A stretch of DNA of 64,000 nt from Georhizobium profundi (GTDB taxonomy: Bacteria > Pseudomonadota > Alphaproteobacteria > Rhizobiales > Rhizobiaceae). This document shows, in pieces, positions 50,127 to 59,131 of this stretch (position 1 is its first letter; every line of letters starts with the position of its first letter). Location: assembly GCF_003952725.1 (NCBI RefSeq), contig NZ_CP032509.1, positions 3,930,001 through 3,994,000 of the forward strand. Direction: 5' to 3'. The position numbers and the translations under genes were made by a program. Under the pieces are notes generated by a model, which saw only the letters and a program-made list of their open reading frames with translations, was not told the origin of the DNA and made no database searches.

Positions 50127-51152
50127 ATGGTTGAAAAGCTTCAGGATATTGCGGCTGCAATGGTGGCTCGGGGCAAGGGCATTCTTGCTGCGGACGAGTC
50201 GTCGGGCACCATCAAGAAGCGGTTCGACACGATCGGCCTCACCTCCACTGAAGATGCGCGCCGCGATTACCGCGAGATGCTGTTCCGCGCGGAGCCCGCG
50301 ATGAGCCAGCGCATCTCCGGCGTCATCCTCTACGATGAGACGCTGCGCCAGAAGGCTGGCGATGGCACGCCGCTCGTCGAGCTCATCCGCAATGCGGGTG
50401 CGGTGCCCGGCATCAAGGTCGACATGGGTGCCAAGCCGCTGGCCGGCTATCCGGGCGAAACGGTCACCGAAGGCCTCGACGGTCTGCGCGAGCGGCTCGC
50501 CGAATATTATGAACTCGGCGCGCGCTTTGCCAAATGGCGCGGCGTGATCTCGATCTCCAACGATCTGCCGACGAAAGGCGCTATCCACGCCAACGCTCAT
50601 GCACTCGCCCGCTATGCGGCGCTCTGCCAGGAAGCCGGCATCGTGCCGATCGTTGAGCCGGAAATCCTGATGGACGGCACGCCGGGCGACCATTCTATCG
50701 ACCGCTGCTATGAGGTGACCGACGCGGTGCTGAAAGCCGTGTTTGCGGAACTCGACCTCGCACGCGTCGCGCTCGACGGCATGGTGCTGAAGCCCAACAT
50801 GGTCATCGACGGCAAGAACGCCCGCAAGGCTTCTGTCGAGGAAGTCGCCGAGAAGACCGTGAAGTGCCTCAAGGCGAATGTGCCGAGCGACGTTGCCGGC
50901 ATTGCCTTCCTGTCGGGCGGCCAGTCGGACGAAGAGGCAACCGCGCATCTGTCCGCCATGAACGCCGCCAACGATCTGCCTTGGCCGGTCACGTTCTCCT
51001 ACGGTCGCGCCTTGCAGGCTGCGGCACTGAAGGCTTGGGGCGGACGCTCGGAAAACGTCGCTACCGGTCAGCGCGCGTTCAGCCACCGTGCCGAGATGAA
51101 CGGGCTCGCCGCGATCGGCAACTGGAAGCGTGAGCTGGAAACGGCGGCCTGA
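50127..51152 (+). CDS. fba: Class I fructose-bisphosphate aldolase
   Basis: Aldolase cleaves fructose-1,6-bisphosphate to the two triose phosphates. The 341-residue product is of class I, metal-independent: ILAADESSGTIKKRFDTIGL near 20-39, GVILYDETLRQKA, GAKPLAGYPGETV, SISNDLPTKGAIHANAHA and the Schiff-base region GMVLKPNMVIDGK. The C-terminus ends with a moderately conserved tail. Class I aldolases of this type replace the class II enzyme in rhizobia. It lies 115 bases downstream of pgk with an operator-like palindrome between, and a terminator follows. Confidence 0.95.
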   Translation: MVEKLQDIAAAMVARGKGILAADESSGTIKKRFDTIGLTSTEDARRDYREMLFRAEPAMSQRISGVILYDETLRQKAGDGTPLVELIRNAGAVPGIKVDMGAKPLAGYPGETVTEGLDGLRERLAEYYELGARFAKWRGVISISNDLPTKGAIHANAHALARYAALCQEAGIVPIVEPEILMDGTPGDHSIDRCYEVTDAVLKAVFAELDLARVALDGMVLKPNMVIDGKNARKASVEEVAEKTVKCLKANVPSDVAGIAFLSGGQSDEEATAHLSAMNAANDLPWPVTFSYGRALQAAALKAWGGRSENVATGQRAFSHRAEMNGLAAIGNWKRELETAA

Positions 51153-51204
51153 CCTTCTAGACCGGCCTTAGCCGAAGCGTTTGATTGTGCATTGCAAGAT
51201 GTGA

Positions 51205-51239
51205 CCGCCCGCCGCCCCTTCCGAGGGTGGCGGGCGGTT
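51205..51239 (+). terminator. Terminator after fba
   Basis: A 10-bp stem ACCGCCCGCC / GGCGGGCGGT (51205-51214 with 51230-51239) is followed by TTCATTTT. It starts 53 bases after the aldolase stop codon. Confidence 0.85.
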
Positions 51240-51262
51240 TCATTTTGTGAGACAGGATCGGA

Positions 51263-52066
51263 ATGCGTTATCGGTACAACGGCCTCCTCAGCTGGCTGCT
51301 TTCGCCCATCGCCCTCGCGCAGGGCTTCGGCGTACGTCGACGCACGCCGCGCCTTTCTCCGCCGCCTGGGCGCACCGCCGGTCAGGTCGGGTCGCAATCG
51401 GAGCCTCGCTTCCACATTCTCGTCATGGGCGACTCGTCGGCGGCCGGCGTCGGTGCCGATCACATGGACGAGACGCTGGCACCCAAGCTTGCCGCACGGC
51501 TTTCGGAGCATTTCGGCACGTCGGTGAAGTGGCGCACGATCGGCGCCAACTCGGCCACCACCGAGGAACTGCGCGATCACGTCATCCCGAACATCAGGCG
51601 CGAGCCCTTCACGCACATTCTGGTGCTGGCCGGCACCAACGACATGAAGGATTTCGTCCCACGGCGGCGCTTCGACGATGGGTTCGGCGGGATGCTGTTT
51701 GCGCTGCACGCCAAATGGCCCGATGCGACGCTCATCTGGTCGCCGATCATCGACATGCGCACCGTGCCGGCTTTGCCGAAACTTCTCGGCCAGATTCTCG
51801 AACTGCGCGTCGCGATGATCAACGAGCTTGGCCACCAGCTTTGCCGCGAACGGTTTACGATCGCCGCGCCACGCCTCACCGCCCATGACCGCGAAGGCTT
51901 TGCCATCGACGGCTTTCACGCGAGCGCGAAGGGCTACGGCTACTGGGCGGACCTGGTGGCAGGCGTCATCATCGAATCGGAGACGCGCCGCTCCCGTGGC
52001 CTCTTCCCCGTCCGCGACGCAGAAGCGGAAACGCCGGAACCCGACATCGCTATGTTGGGCGAATAA
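51263..52066 (+). CDS. SGNH/GDSL hydrolase family protein
   Basis: The 267-residue product has the SGNH blocks in order: VMGDSSAAGVGAD (block I with the nucleophile Ser, about 54-66), TIGANSATTEEL (block II Gly), VLAGTNDMKDF (block III Asn), and IDGFHASAKGYGYWAD (block V Asp-x-x-His). The first 45 residues are basic and hydrophobic and may anchor the protein rather than be cleaved. Such enzymes are esterases or lipases with varied targets. The 3' end overlaps by 17 bases the end of the convergent small membrane gene at 52050-52208. Confidence 0.87.
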   Translation: MRYRYNGLLSWLLSPIALAQGFGVRRRTPRLSPPPGRTAGQVGSQSEPRFHILVMGDSSAAGVGADHMDETLAPKLAARLSEHFGTSVKWRTIGANSATTEELRDHVIPNIRREPFTHILVLAGTNDMKDFVPRRRFDDGFGGMLFALHAKWPDATLIWSPIIDMRTVPALPKLLGQILELRVAMINELGHQLCRERFTIAAPRLTAHDREGFAIDGFHASAKGYGYWADLVAGVIIESETRRSRGLFPVRDAEAETPEPDIAMLGE

Positions 52067-52208
52067 GCACCGTCGCCATCGTGACGGCGAGCGCCACCAC
52101 CGCGATCTTCCAGAAGTCCTTGCGGCGTTTGAGGCCGGGGAGCCCGAGTGGACGAATGATGTGAACGATCATCGCCAGCAGGAGCAGAATCGAGATCGCC
52201 TTCGACAT
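52050..52208 (-). CDS. Two-helix small membrane protein (52 residues)
   Basis: This short gene reads MSKAISILLLLAMIVHIIRP, then LGLPGLKRRKDFWK, then a second hydrophobic segment IAVVALAVTMATVLIRPT. Two membrane helices with a basic loop are predicted, with both ends probably facing the periplasm. GAGGAG lies eight bases before the ATG at 52208. Its frame has membrane-protein composition in its whole length, unlike random shadow frames, and I recall similar short proteins in rhizobia. Its 3' end overlaps the convergent SGNH gene by 17 bases. Function unknown. Confidence 0.7.
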   Translation of the reverse strand: MSKAISILLLLAMIVHIIRPLGLPGLKRRKDFWKIAVVALAVTMATVLIRPT

Positions 52209-52449
52209 GCATCGTCTCCTCAATCAGAGTGCCGTACGCCCGCCAGGGCGCTCCGAGCCGCTCCGATTCATTTCAGAACGAGCATCGGAATCTCCGACAA
52301 TCGAATCCCATCGCCGGGCCAACGCCGTGGCACAGCCATAAAGCAGCGCCCGCCTGGGTCAACCGCATCGCATTTTTGAACGTGATGGGTTTTCCTTACC
52401 GGTGAAGTTCTGTATCCGGCGGCTATCGGAATGGATGACGGACTGAGTG

Positions 52450-53733
52450 ATGGCCCGCAACCTGCTACCCATCTTCGCCCTTCTCCTGGGCACGGCCTTC
52501 CTGCTTGCCGGCAATGGTCTTCACGGCCTTTTGCTGCCCATGCGGGGCTCGATGGAGGGTTTTTCCTCCGCCAGCCTTGGTCTTCTCGGCACGTCATGGG
52601 CCAGCGGCTTCGTGCTCGGCTGCCTGCTCGCTCCGCGGCTCGTGAAGCGAATCGGGCATGTGCGGGCATTTTCCGCCTTTGCAGCCGGTGCGGCGATCGT
52701 GGCCTTGCTCACCGGCCTCCTCGTCGACCCGATCGCCTGGATCGTGCTTCGGGCGCTCACGGGCTTTTCGATGGCCGCCGTCTTCATGGTTATCGAAAGC
52801 TGGCTCAACGAGCGCTCGACCAATGACAGCCGCGGCATGGTGTTTTCGCTCTACATGACGATTACCTATGTGGCGATCGTCGCAGGGCAGATGTCGATCG
52901 CCACCGGCGACATCTCGACGCCGACATTCTTCATGATCGCCGGCATACTTTATTGCATGGCATTGCTGCCAACTGCGGTTTCGAGCGCCGTCAGTCCTTC
53001 CCCCCTCAGGGAAGTGCGGCTCGATCTCAAGGGGCTCTATCGGAATTCGCCGGTTGCCTGCGTCTCGATCTTCCTGATCGGCGTCGCCAATGGTGCATTC
53101 GGCACGCTAGGGCCGGTGTTTGCGGCACAGGTTGGCCTTGCGGAAGGCGCAGTTGCCTCGCTGATGAGCGTGACGATCTTTGCGGGTGCCGTCGCCCAGT
53201 TTCCAGCCGGCCGCCTGTCGGACCGTGTGGATCGCCGCTACGTGCTAGCCGCCGTCGCTGCACTTGCCGGCACAGTCGGCATTTTGATGATGGTGACGGT
53301 CGCGACCGATCTCACCGTGCTGTTCGTGCTAATCGCGCTTTATGGCGCCGCGTCCTACACGCTCTACCCGATCGCCGTCGCCCACGCGAACGACTTCGCC
53401 CGTCCGGAGGATTTCGTGAAGGTGTCGGGTGGCCTGCTGCTGCTTTACGGCATCGGAACCATCGTCGGGCCGACGATCGGAGGCCCGGCGATGGATGCCG
53501 GAGGGCCGCATGCGATTTTCGCCATCACCCTCGTCTCGCATCTGTCGATCGCGGTCTACGCCATCCTCAGATCGCGCCGCCGTGCTGCAGTACCAGACGC
53601 CGACAAGGAGGCGTTCAAGACGCTTCCTTCGGTACGCGTTGCGACACAGCAGGGCATCCACCTCGACCCGAGGGCGAATTTGGACAGCCCATCGGAGCCC
53701 GGACCGAGCGACCGACAGTCATCCGCAGCTTGA
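52450..53733 (+). CDS. MFS transporter (YcaD-like)
   Basis: The 427-residue product has twelve membrane segments in two halves. The first half has GTSWASGFVLGCLLAPRLVKRIGHVRAF, the D/RxGRR-type loop 2-3 equivalent, and LRALTGFSMAAVFMVIESWLNE, a typical YcaD-like pattern. A C-terminal disordered tail of about 45 residues follows the last helix. The substrate is unknown. The start ATG at 52450 is preceded three bases earlier by GTG; the ATG was chosen. It ends three bases before the convergent TPR gene's last codon. Confidence 0.9.
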   Translation: MARNLLPIFALLLGTAFLLAGNGLHGLLLPMRGSMEGFSSASLGLLGTSWASGFVLGCLLAPRLVKRIGHVRAFSAFAAGAAIVALLTGLLVDPIAWIVLRALTGFSMAAVFMVIESWLNERSTNDSRGMVFSLYMTITYVAIVAGQMSIATGDISTPTFFMIAGILYCMALLPTAVSSAVSPSPLREVRLDLKGLYRNSPVACVSIFLIGVANGAFGTLGPVFAAQVGLAEGAVASLMSVTIFAGAVAQFPAGRLSDRVDRRYVLAAVAALAGTVGILMMVTVATDLTVLFVLIALYGAASYTLYPIAVAHANDFARPEDFVKVSGGLLLLYGIGTIVGPTIGGPAMDAGGPHAIFAITLVSHLSIAVYAILRSRRRAAVPDADKEAFKTLPSVRVATQQGIHLDPRANLDSPSEPGPSDRQSSAA

Positions 53734-53736
53734 AGA

Positions 53737-54384
53737 TCAGACAGGGTCGCCTTCGATCTTGTCTTCGATCTCGACGACTTTGCCCTGTGCGTTGCGGTCG
53801 GACGGATAGATTTCGAGAACGCGCTCATAGGCACGCAGCGCCAGCCGGTCGTTGCCCGCTTCGGTCATGATCGCCGCCATGCCCGACAGAGCGCCGAAAT
53901 GGCGCGGCTCGAGCGACAGCACACGGTGGATGTCGGCCAGCGACTTGGCATGATCGTCCATCATGAAATGCAGCGTGGCACGCTTGTTGAACCCTTCAGG
54001 AAAGTCCGGCTTCAGCACGGTGACCTGATCGAGCAGATCCAGTGCAGTGCCGTAGCGCTCGTCCTCCATCGCCTCGGTCGCCCATTGCATCAGGACGTTG
54101 ACCGTTGCGCTGCCGGAATCACCCCATTCAGCCCAGATTTCCCTGACGATGCGCCTGCCTTCGGCCGGGTCGCTCACGCGCTTGAGATTGGCGAACAGCC
54201 CGTCCAGTGGATCGGCGTCGCTGATTTCGCCGGTCAAGGCGGCTGCCTGAGGGGAAGTTGGCTGCGCAACCGCGGGACTGTCGGCGGGTGACTGACTGGC
54301 GGCCTGCGCATGCGCGAGCGTGCAGGGCACGACGATCAGCGTCGCGGCGAGCAGAGCGGTTCGGGCGGACAGGGTGCGTTGCAT
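53737..54384 (-). CDS. Exported TPR repeat protein
   Basis: The 215-residue product has a signal peptide (ARTALLAATLIVVPCTLAHA, cleavage near 27) and a low-complexity Ala/Pro/Ser stretch (about 28-50). Two to three tetratricopeptide repeats (ERYGTALDLLDQVTVLKPDFPEGF, DDHAKSLADIHRVLSLEPRHFG and NDRLALRAYERVLEIYPSDR) follow. It would be periplasmic and probably serves as a protein-binding scaffold. The start at 54384 is set by the signal peptide; a longer reading upstream adds 20 residues without such pattern. It converges on the MFS gene and lies upstream of nothing obvious. Confidence 0.85.
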   Translation of the reverse strand: MQRTLSARTALLAATLIVVPCTLAHAQAASQSPADSPAVAQPTSPQAAALTGEISDADPLDGLFANLKRVSDPAEGRRIVREIWAEWGDSGSATVNVLMQWATEAMEDERYGTALDLLDQVTVLKPDFPEGFNKRATLHFMMDDHAKSLADIHRVLSLEPRHFGALSGMAAIMTEAGNDRLALRAYERVLEIYPSDRNAQGKVVEIEDKIEGDPV

Positions 54385-54511
54385 GGGAAGAGGGTAGAAC
54401 AGACCCTCCGATTTGCAATCGCAAAATATCGTGAGGACCCGCAAGCGTCAGCTGCGAGCCCTCTGATCTTTCAACAACAATGACATCGCCCCACGAGAGG
54501 GCGACGCGCAA

Positions 54512-54637
54512 TCAGCCCTGACGGGCCTTGAAGCGCGGGTTCTGCTTGTTGATGATGTAGACTCGGCCCTTGCGGCGAACCAGGCGGTTCTCGCGGTGAC
54601 GGGTCTTCAGCGACTTGAGCGAATTCTTGATCTTCAT
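54512..54637 (-). CDS. rpmJ: 50S ribosomal protein L36 (zinc-free type)
   Basis: RpmJ is the smallest protein of the 50S subunit. The 41-residue product begins [17 protein letters not shown] and ends NPRFKARQG. It is the form lacking the zinc-binding cysteines (C-minus type), typical for many alphaproteobacteria, which works without Zn. The gene is just 126 bases long. A putative promoter (TTGACA at 54761-54766, TATACA at 54740-54745 on the minus strand) and a terminator-like hairpin lie upstream. It stands apart from the other ribosomal protein genes, as is common for rpmJ of this type. Confidence 0.95.
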   Translation of the reverse strand: MKIKNSLKSLKTRHRENRLVRRKGRVYIINKQNPRFKARQG

Positions 54638-54702
54638 CTTACTCTGTCCGCAAAAGGCCCGCTCGACTGCCTGAGGCAAGACCGGGCTTTAAACAATCAA
54701 AA

Positions 54703-54720
54703 CGCGCCCAATGAGGCGCG
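54703..54720 (-). terminator. Hairpin plus T-run between purK and rpmJ
   Basis: On the minus strand CGCGCC pairs with GGCGCG (54715-54720 with 54703-54708) followed by TTTTGATTG. It either ends the purE-purK transcript or, if the promoter upstream is active, sits in the rpmJ leader as an attenuator. Confidence 0.6.
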
Positions 54721-54739
54721 CCGGAAACGTTGGGCGGGG

Positions 54740-54766
54740 TGTATATCCTCCCCCGGAACGTGTCAA
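54740..54766 (-). promoter_or_regulatory. Candidate rpmJ promoter
   Basis: On the minus strand TTGACA (54761-54766) and TATACA (54740-54745) are separated by 15 bases, slightly short. The position, about 100 bases before rpmJ and 35 bases after the purK stop, fits a housekeeping promoter for rpmJ. Confidence 0.45.
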
Positions 54767-54800
54767 CCGATGGCAGCCACGTAATCCTGGAAAATCCGGA

Positions 54801-55880
54801 TCAAAGACGCGGTTTCACCCGCGTATAATGTCCCATCTTGCGGCCTGCCCGCGCTTCGCCCTTGCCATAGATATGAAGCGAAACATCCGGTTCGGCGGCG
54901 AGATGAGCAATCTCGGCAACTTCGCGGCCGAGCAGATTGTGCATCTCGCAGTCGCTGTGGCGCGCCGTCGAGCCAAGCGGCAAGCCGGCAACCGCGCGGA
55001 TGTGATTCTCGAATTGCGAGATCAGGCAGGCGGCCTCGGTCCAGTGGCCGGAATTGTGGACGCGCGGCGCCATCTCGTTGGCAATGAGGCTGCCATCGGC
55101 GAGCACGAAGAATTCGATGCCGATGACACCGACATAGCTGATGCTTTCCAGCACGGCAGAGGCGGCAGCGATCGCAGCGTCGGCCGTAGCCGTGGAAATG
55201 GAAGCCGGAACGGTCGACGTGGCCAGAATACCGTCACGATGCACGTTTTCAGCGGGATCGTAGAAGACCATCTCGCCATCGCGGGCGCGCACGGCGATCA
55301 CCGACACTTCGCGTTCGAACGGCACGACCGCTTCGAGGATCGCCGGCACCGCGCCAAGATCGGCGAAAGCGTCGTCGGCGACATCATCTTTGGAAAATCG
55401 GCGCTGTCCTTTGCCATCATAGCCGAGGCGGCGCGTCTTCAAGATGCCTTCACCCTCAAAGTCCGCCAGTGCCGCTTCCAGCATCTGCTGGTCGTCGACG
55501 ACGCGGTAAGGTGCAGTGGCGATACCCGCCTTTTCGAAGAACCGCTTCTCGGCCAGCCGGTCCTGCGAGACTTCCAGGGCGCCCACCGGCGGGAAGACCG
55601 GTACGGAGCGCGACAGATGCGTCAAGCCGCCAACAGGAACATTCTCGAACTCATAAGTGAGCACATGGGCAGAGGACGCCAGTTCTTCCAGCGATTCGAG
55701 GCTATCGTAAGCGCCGATGATCTGGCGGTTGGCGACCTGGGCTGCCGGGCAATCGGCCTGCGGCTCCAGCACCACGGTGCGATAGCCGAGCTTTGCTGCC
55801 GCCATGGCAAGCATGCGCCCAAGCTGACCACCGCCGACGATGCCGATGGTGCTGCCGAGCGGCAGATGGACGGTGCTCAT
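54801..55880 (-). CDS. purK: N5-carboxyaminoimidazole ribonucleotide synthase
   Basis: PurK carboxylates AIR with bicarbonate and ATP to N5-CAIR in purine synthesis. The 359-residue product has an ATP-grasp fold: [17 protein letters not shown] at the start, [16 protein letters not shown] in the ATP lid, [19 protein letters not shown] and [27 protein letters not shown] with the metal ligands. It follows purE with a four-base ATGA overlap, implying translational coupling. Family length is typical. Confidence 0.96.
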   Translation of the reverse strand: MSTVHLPLGSTIGIVGGGQLGRMLAMAAAKLGYRTVVLEPQADCPAAQVANRQIIGAYDSLESLEELASSAHVLTYEFENVPVGGLTHLSRSVPVFPPVGALEVSQDRLAEKRFFEKAGIATAPYRVVDDQQMLEAALADFEGEGILKTRRLGYDGKGQRRFSKDDVADDAFADLGAVPAILEAVVPFEREVSVIAVRARDGEMVFYDPAENVHRDGILATSTVPASISTATADAAIAAASAVLESISYVGVIGIEFFVLADGSLIANEMAPRVHNSGHWTEAACLISQFENHIRAVAGLPLGSTARHSDCEMHNLLGREVAEIAHLAAEPDVSLHIYGKGEARAGRKMGHYTRVKPRL

Positions 55881-56401
55881 GGATGCTTGCTTTCACTGGC
55901 CGGCTGGGAATCGTCGACCGGGCGCTCGGCAACGGCCTCGGTTTGTTTGCGGCGCCATGCGTCGAGGCGGTCGGCAAGGGCGGCATCGTTAAGCGCAAGA
56001 ACGGCGGCTGCCATCAAGGCGGCGTTGACCGCGCCGGCCCGGCCGATGGCAAGCGTTCCAACCGGTATGCCAGCCGGCATCTGAACGATCGAGAGCAGGC
56101 TGTCCTGGCCGGACAGCGCTTTCGATTCGACCGGCACGCCGAACACGGGCAGCGGCGTCATGGCAGCTGCCATGCCCGGCAGATGCGCCGCGCCGCCGGC
56201 ACCGGCAATCACGACCTTGAAGCCTGCATCGCGGGCACCCTTGGCAAAGGCGACGAGGCGATCGGGCGTCCGATGCGCGGAAACGATGCGCGAATCATAG
56301 GCGACATCCAGGGCATCGAGCGTTTCGGCCGCGTGGCGCATGGTTGCCCAGTCAGACTGGCTGCCCATGATGATGGCGACGGGCGTCCCTGCGGCGCTCA
56401 T
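55877..56401 (-). CDS. purE: N5-carboxyaminoimidazole ribonucleotide mutase
   Basis: PurE converts N5-CAIR to CAIR. The 174-residue product has [12 protein letters not shown] (about 10-21), the catalytic [12 protein letters not shown] with His, [16 protein letters not shown] and [20 protein letters not shown], all of class I PurE. It is about ten residues longer than E. coli PurE because of an acidic tail. The start at 56401 gives the family N-terminus; an extra six residues upstream are unlikely. It precedes purK with overlapping stop and start. Confidence 0.96.
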   Translation of the reverse strand: MSAAGTPVAIIMGSQSDWATMRHAAETLDALDVAYDSRIVSAHRTPDRLVAFAKGARDAGFKVVIAGAGGAAHLPGMAAAMTPLPVFGVPVESKALSGQDSLLSIVQMPAGIPVGTLAIGRAGAVNAALMAAAVLALNDAALADRLDAWRRKQTEAVAERPVDDSQPASESKHP

Positions 56402-56411
56402 GGCCTGCTCC

Positions 56412-56615
56412 TCACGCAATGATGTCCGGTATGATCTGGTCCTCGATCTGCGAGATCCGGTCCTTGATGATGAGCTTTTTCTTCTTCATACGCTGGATGC
56501 GCAGCGCTTCGCAGCCGATCTGGATCATGGCCTTGATGGCGACGTCATAATCTTCGTGCTCTTGCCGCAGCCGCGCCGCCATGAGGCGCAGTTCACTTTG
56601 ATCCTGATCGGACAT
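56412..56615 (-). CDS. YdcH family (DUF465) protein
   Basis: The 67-residue product is one helical hairpin: [40 protein letters not shown] and [19 protein letters not shown]. The [10 protein letters not shown] core is the DUF465 signature. These small cytoplasmic proteins are common in proteobacteria and of unknown function. The start at 56615 was chosen because the longer reading has no family character. It lies ten bases before purE on the same strand, so it may be in the purEK transcript. A second DUF465 gene lies divergently at 56834. Confidence 0.85.
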   Translation of the reverse strand: MSDQDQSELRLMAARLRQEHEDYDVAIKAMIQIGCEALRIQRMKKKKLIIKDRISQIEDQIIPDIIA

Positions 56616-56833
56616 GCCCTTCCCCACTCGACACCGGAAAAGCCACGCTTTGCGCAGCAGCCACAGTGCATTTTCGGGGAGGCTCGTACCACACATTCGG
56701 GCGTAACGGGAAGTTATCAATGGTCATGAAATCACCTTCGACAATCCACATTTCCCATGGCACACTTCCTGTTTCCGCAACCGGCGCTCGCGTCCCAGAC
56801 GGGGCGTCGATAACCGAAGGAAGGAAGTTGTAC

Positions 56834-57010
56834 ATGACCGTTGAGGCTCATCTCGCAACACTGAAGCAGAAGCATGGCTCCCTGGAGGAACAGCTTCACG
56901 CCGAGAGGACCAGACCTTCCGGAAAAGATCAGACGATTGTCGAACTCAAACGTCAGAAGTTGCGTCTCAAGGATGAGATCGAGCGGTTACAGGCAAAGAT
57001 GAGCCACTAG
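56834..57010 (+). CDS. YdcH family (DUF465) protein, second copy
   Basis: The 58-residue product (MTVEAHLATLKQKHGSLEEQ, then LHAERTRPSGKDQTIVELKR, then LRLKDEIERLQAKMSH) is the closest-to-consensus DUF465 member of the pair: H-x-x-L-x-x-K-H-x-x-L-E at the start and LKxxKLxLKDEI in the second helix. GGAAGGAAG precedes the ATG at 56834. It is divergent from the other DUF465 gene across 218 bases. Function unknown; a role in protein interactions as a coiled-coil hairpin is possible. Confidence 0.88.
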   Translation: MTVEAHLATLKQKHGSLEEQLHAERTRPSGKDQTIVELKRQKLRLKDEIERLQAKMSH

Positions 57011-57049
57011 GCTCGTCATCCGCTTTCCAAAGGATCACGCGATAGGGGT

Positions 57050-57310
57050 TCAAGCCCAGAATTGATCGAGCCAGATGTTCAGGCGCATAAAGCCTGCATT
57101 GTCGATCGCGTAGATCCGCCGCGTGCCCTGCGGCTTCACGACGACCAGTCCGCTGTCCAAAAGCGCCTTGAGGTGCTGCGAGACGGCGGGCCGGCTGATT
57201 GGCAGCCCCTGCGCCAGCTCATTTACCGTTTGAGGCGCGCGACGAAGCTCCTCCAGCAGATGGCGGCGATTCGGATCGGCAATGGCTGCAAACGGATCCA
57301 GGGTCGGCAT
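57050..57310 (-). CDS. ArsR family transcriptional regulator
   Basis: The 86-residue product has a winged-helix domain: DPFAAIADPNRRHLLEELRR, VNELAQGLPISRPAVSQHLK (recognition helix) and ALLDSGLVVVKPQGTRRIYA (wing). It lacks the metal-binding Cys-x-Cys of classical ArsR, and belongs to the group that resembles SdpR or PadR-like small regulators of transport and metabolism. The start ATG at 57310 was chosen. It lies downstream of the acyl-CoA synthetase gene on the same strand and could regulate it or itself. Confidence 0.88.
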   Translation of the reverse strand: MPTLDPFAAIADPNRRHLLEELRRAPQTVNELAQGLPISRPAVSQHLKALLDSGLVVVKPQGTRRIYAIDNAGFMRLNIWLDQFWA

Positions 57311-57415
57311 GGCGTGACGGTAAGTCAAAGCCGATTTGCGGGCAAGCGATTTTGTGCACTGCAGCGAAGATGTTCAGTGCGAAATACTTTCCCGCTGCTC
57401 GAGCGCATATGCAGC

Positions 57416-59059
57416 TTAAAGAGCTTTGGCGCGATCCCGTAGAACAAATTTCTGGATTTTGCCGGTCGATGTCTTCGGCACCTCACCGAAAACGATGCTT
57501 TTCGGGCACTTGAAGCGTGCCAGATGCTGCCGGCAGTGTTCGATCAATTCTTCTTCCGTTGCTGCGCGGCCTGCTCGCAATTCGACGAATGCGCAAGGCG
57601 TTTCGCCCCATTTGTCATCCGGACGCGCCACGACGGCCACCGCCTGCACAGCCGGATGCCGATAAAGCGCATCCTCGACTTCGATCGACGAGATGTTTTC
57701 GCCCCCGGAAATGATGATGTCCTTGGACCGGTCCTTCAGCTGGATGTAGCCATCCGGATGCATGACGCCGAGGTCGCCGGAGTGGAACCAGCCGCCCGCA
57801 AAGGCTTCGTCGCTTGCCTTGCGGTTTTTGAGATAGCCTTTCATCACGATGTTTCCGCGAAACATCACCTCCCCAAGCGTCTCGCCGTCGGCCGGCACGC
57901 GTTCCATCGTCGATGGATCGATGACGGCCAGATCCTCGAGCGCGTTGTAGCGCACGCCCTGGCGGGCCTTTTTCGTGGTGCGGGCCTTCGGGTCCAGATC
58001 GTTCCAGTCGCCCTTCCACTCGTTGACGACCGCCGGACCATAGGTTTCCGTCAGTCCGTAGAGATGCACGACCTCAAAGCCTGCATCCGCCATGCCGGAC
58101 AGAACCTGCTCCGGCGGTGGCGCAGCGGCCGTGTTGAAGGAAACCGTCTGCGGAAAATGGCGTTTGTCTTCCTCGGGCGCGTTGATCAGCGTCGACATGA
58201 CGATCGGCGCGCCGCAAAGATGCGTAACGCCGTGATCGGCAATCGCATCGTACATCGCCTTCGCCCGCACCCAGCGCAGGCAGACATGCGTGCCGGCCAC
58301 CACGCCCAGCGTCCAGGGGAAGCACCAGCCGTTGCAGTGGAACATCGGCAGCGTCCAGAGATAGACGGGATGCTTGCCCATGCCGGACGCGACGACGTTG
58401 GAGTAACCCATCAGCGCGGCACCGCGATGGTGATAGACGACGCCCTTGGGGTTTCCCGTGGTGCCGGACGTGTAGTTCAGCGAGAGCGAGTCCCACTCAT
58501 CCTCGGGGCCCGACCAGTGATGGTCGGGATCGCCGGATTGAAGGAACTCCTCGTAGTCGATCGTTCCGAGGCGCGCGCCTTTCGCCGCTGGTGCATCATC
58601 GGGGTAGTTCGGGTCGTCATAATCGATGATCGTCGGCTGCACGGTGGCAAGCTTCAGGGCATCGGCGACCAGACCCGAAAATTCCCGGTCGACGATCAGC
58701 ACCTTGCTGTCGGCATGATCGAGCTGAAAGGCGACGATGGCCGCATCCAGCCGGGTGTTGATCGAATGCAGGACGCCGCCGGACATCGGCACGCCGTGAT
58801 GAGCCTCCAGCATGGCCGGCGTGTTCGACAGCATCACCGACACCGTATCGAAGCGCTTGATGCCGGCAGCCTGAAGCGCGGAGGCGAGCTTGCGGGAGCG
58901 TTCGTAGAAGCTCCGATAGTCCATCTTCATGTCGCCATGGATGATGGCGATGTGATCGGGATGGACGTAGGCGGCACGCGCGAGATGCGCAATCGGCGTC
59001 AGTGGCTGGTAATTGGCCGGGTTGCGATCGAGATCGGTCTCATAGGCACTGCCGCTCAT
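57416..59059 (-). CDS. Acyl-CoA synthetase (AMP-binding, long/medium-chain type)
   Basis: The 547-residue product is an ANL-family ligase: LNYTSGTTGNPKGVVYHHRG (P-loop, about 188-207), VYLWTLPMFHCNGW, GLTETYGPAVVNEW (A5) and GWFHSGDLGVMHPDGYIQLKDRSKD (A7-A8). The catalytic Lys is in the ending TSTGKIQKFVLRDRA. The MFHCNGW motif is common in plant-type and medium-chain acyl-CoA synthetases, and in DMSP-type ligases. The true acid is unknown. The start at 59059 follows a short upstream extension without homology. It lies 72 bases downstream of the TauE gene on the same strand. Confidence 0.9.
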   Translation of the reverse strand: MSGSAYETDLDRNPANYQPLTPIAHLARAAYVHPDHIAIIHGDMKMDYRSFYERSRKLASALQAAGIKRFDTVSVMLSNTPAMLEAHHGVPMSGGVLHSINTRLDAAIVAFQLDHADSKVLIVDREFSGLVADALKLATVQPTIIDYDDPNYPDDAPAAKGARLGTIDYEEFLQSGDPDHHWSGPEDEWDSLSLNYTSGTTGNPKGVVYHHRGAALMGYSNVVASGMGKHPVYLWTLPMFHCNGWCFPWTLGVVAGTHVCLRWVRAKAMYDAIADHGVTHLCGAPIVMSTLINAPEEDKRHFPQTVSFNTAAAPPPEQVLSGMADAGFEVVHLYGLTETYGPAVVNEWKGDWNDLDPKARTTKKARQGVRYNALEDLAVIDPSTMERVPADGETLGEVMFRGNIVMKGYLKNRKASDEAFAGGWFHSGDLGVMHPDGYIQLKDRSKDIIISGGENISSIEVEDALYRHPAVQAVAVVARPDDKWGETPCAFVELRAGRAATEEELIEHCRQHLARFKCPKSIVFGEVPKTSTGKIQKFVLRDRAKAL

Positions 59060-59131
59060 TGACGTCTTTCCTCCCCTTCGGCCGCGCTCCCCGCTCGGCT
59101 GACGCACACGATATTGAGATTGTCGCCGCGA

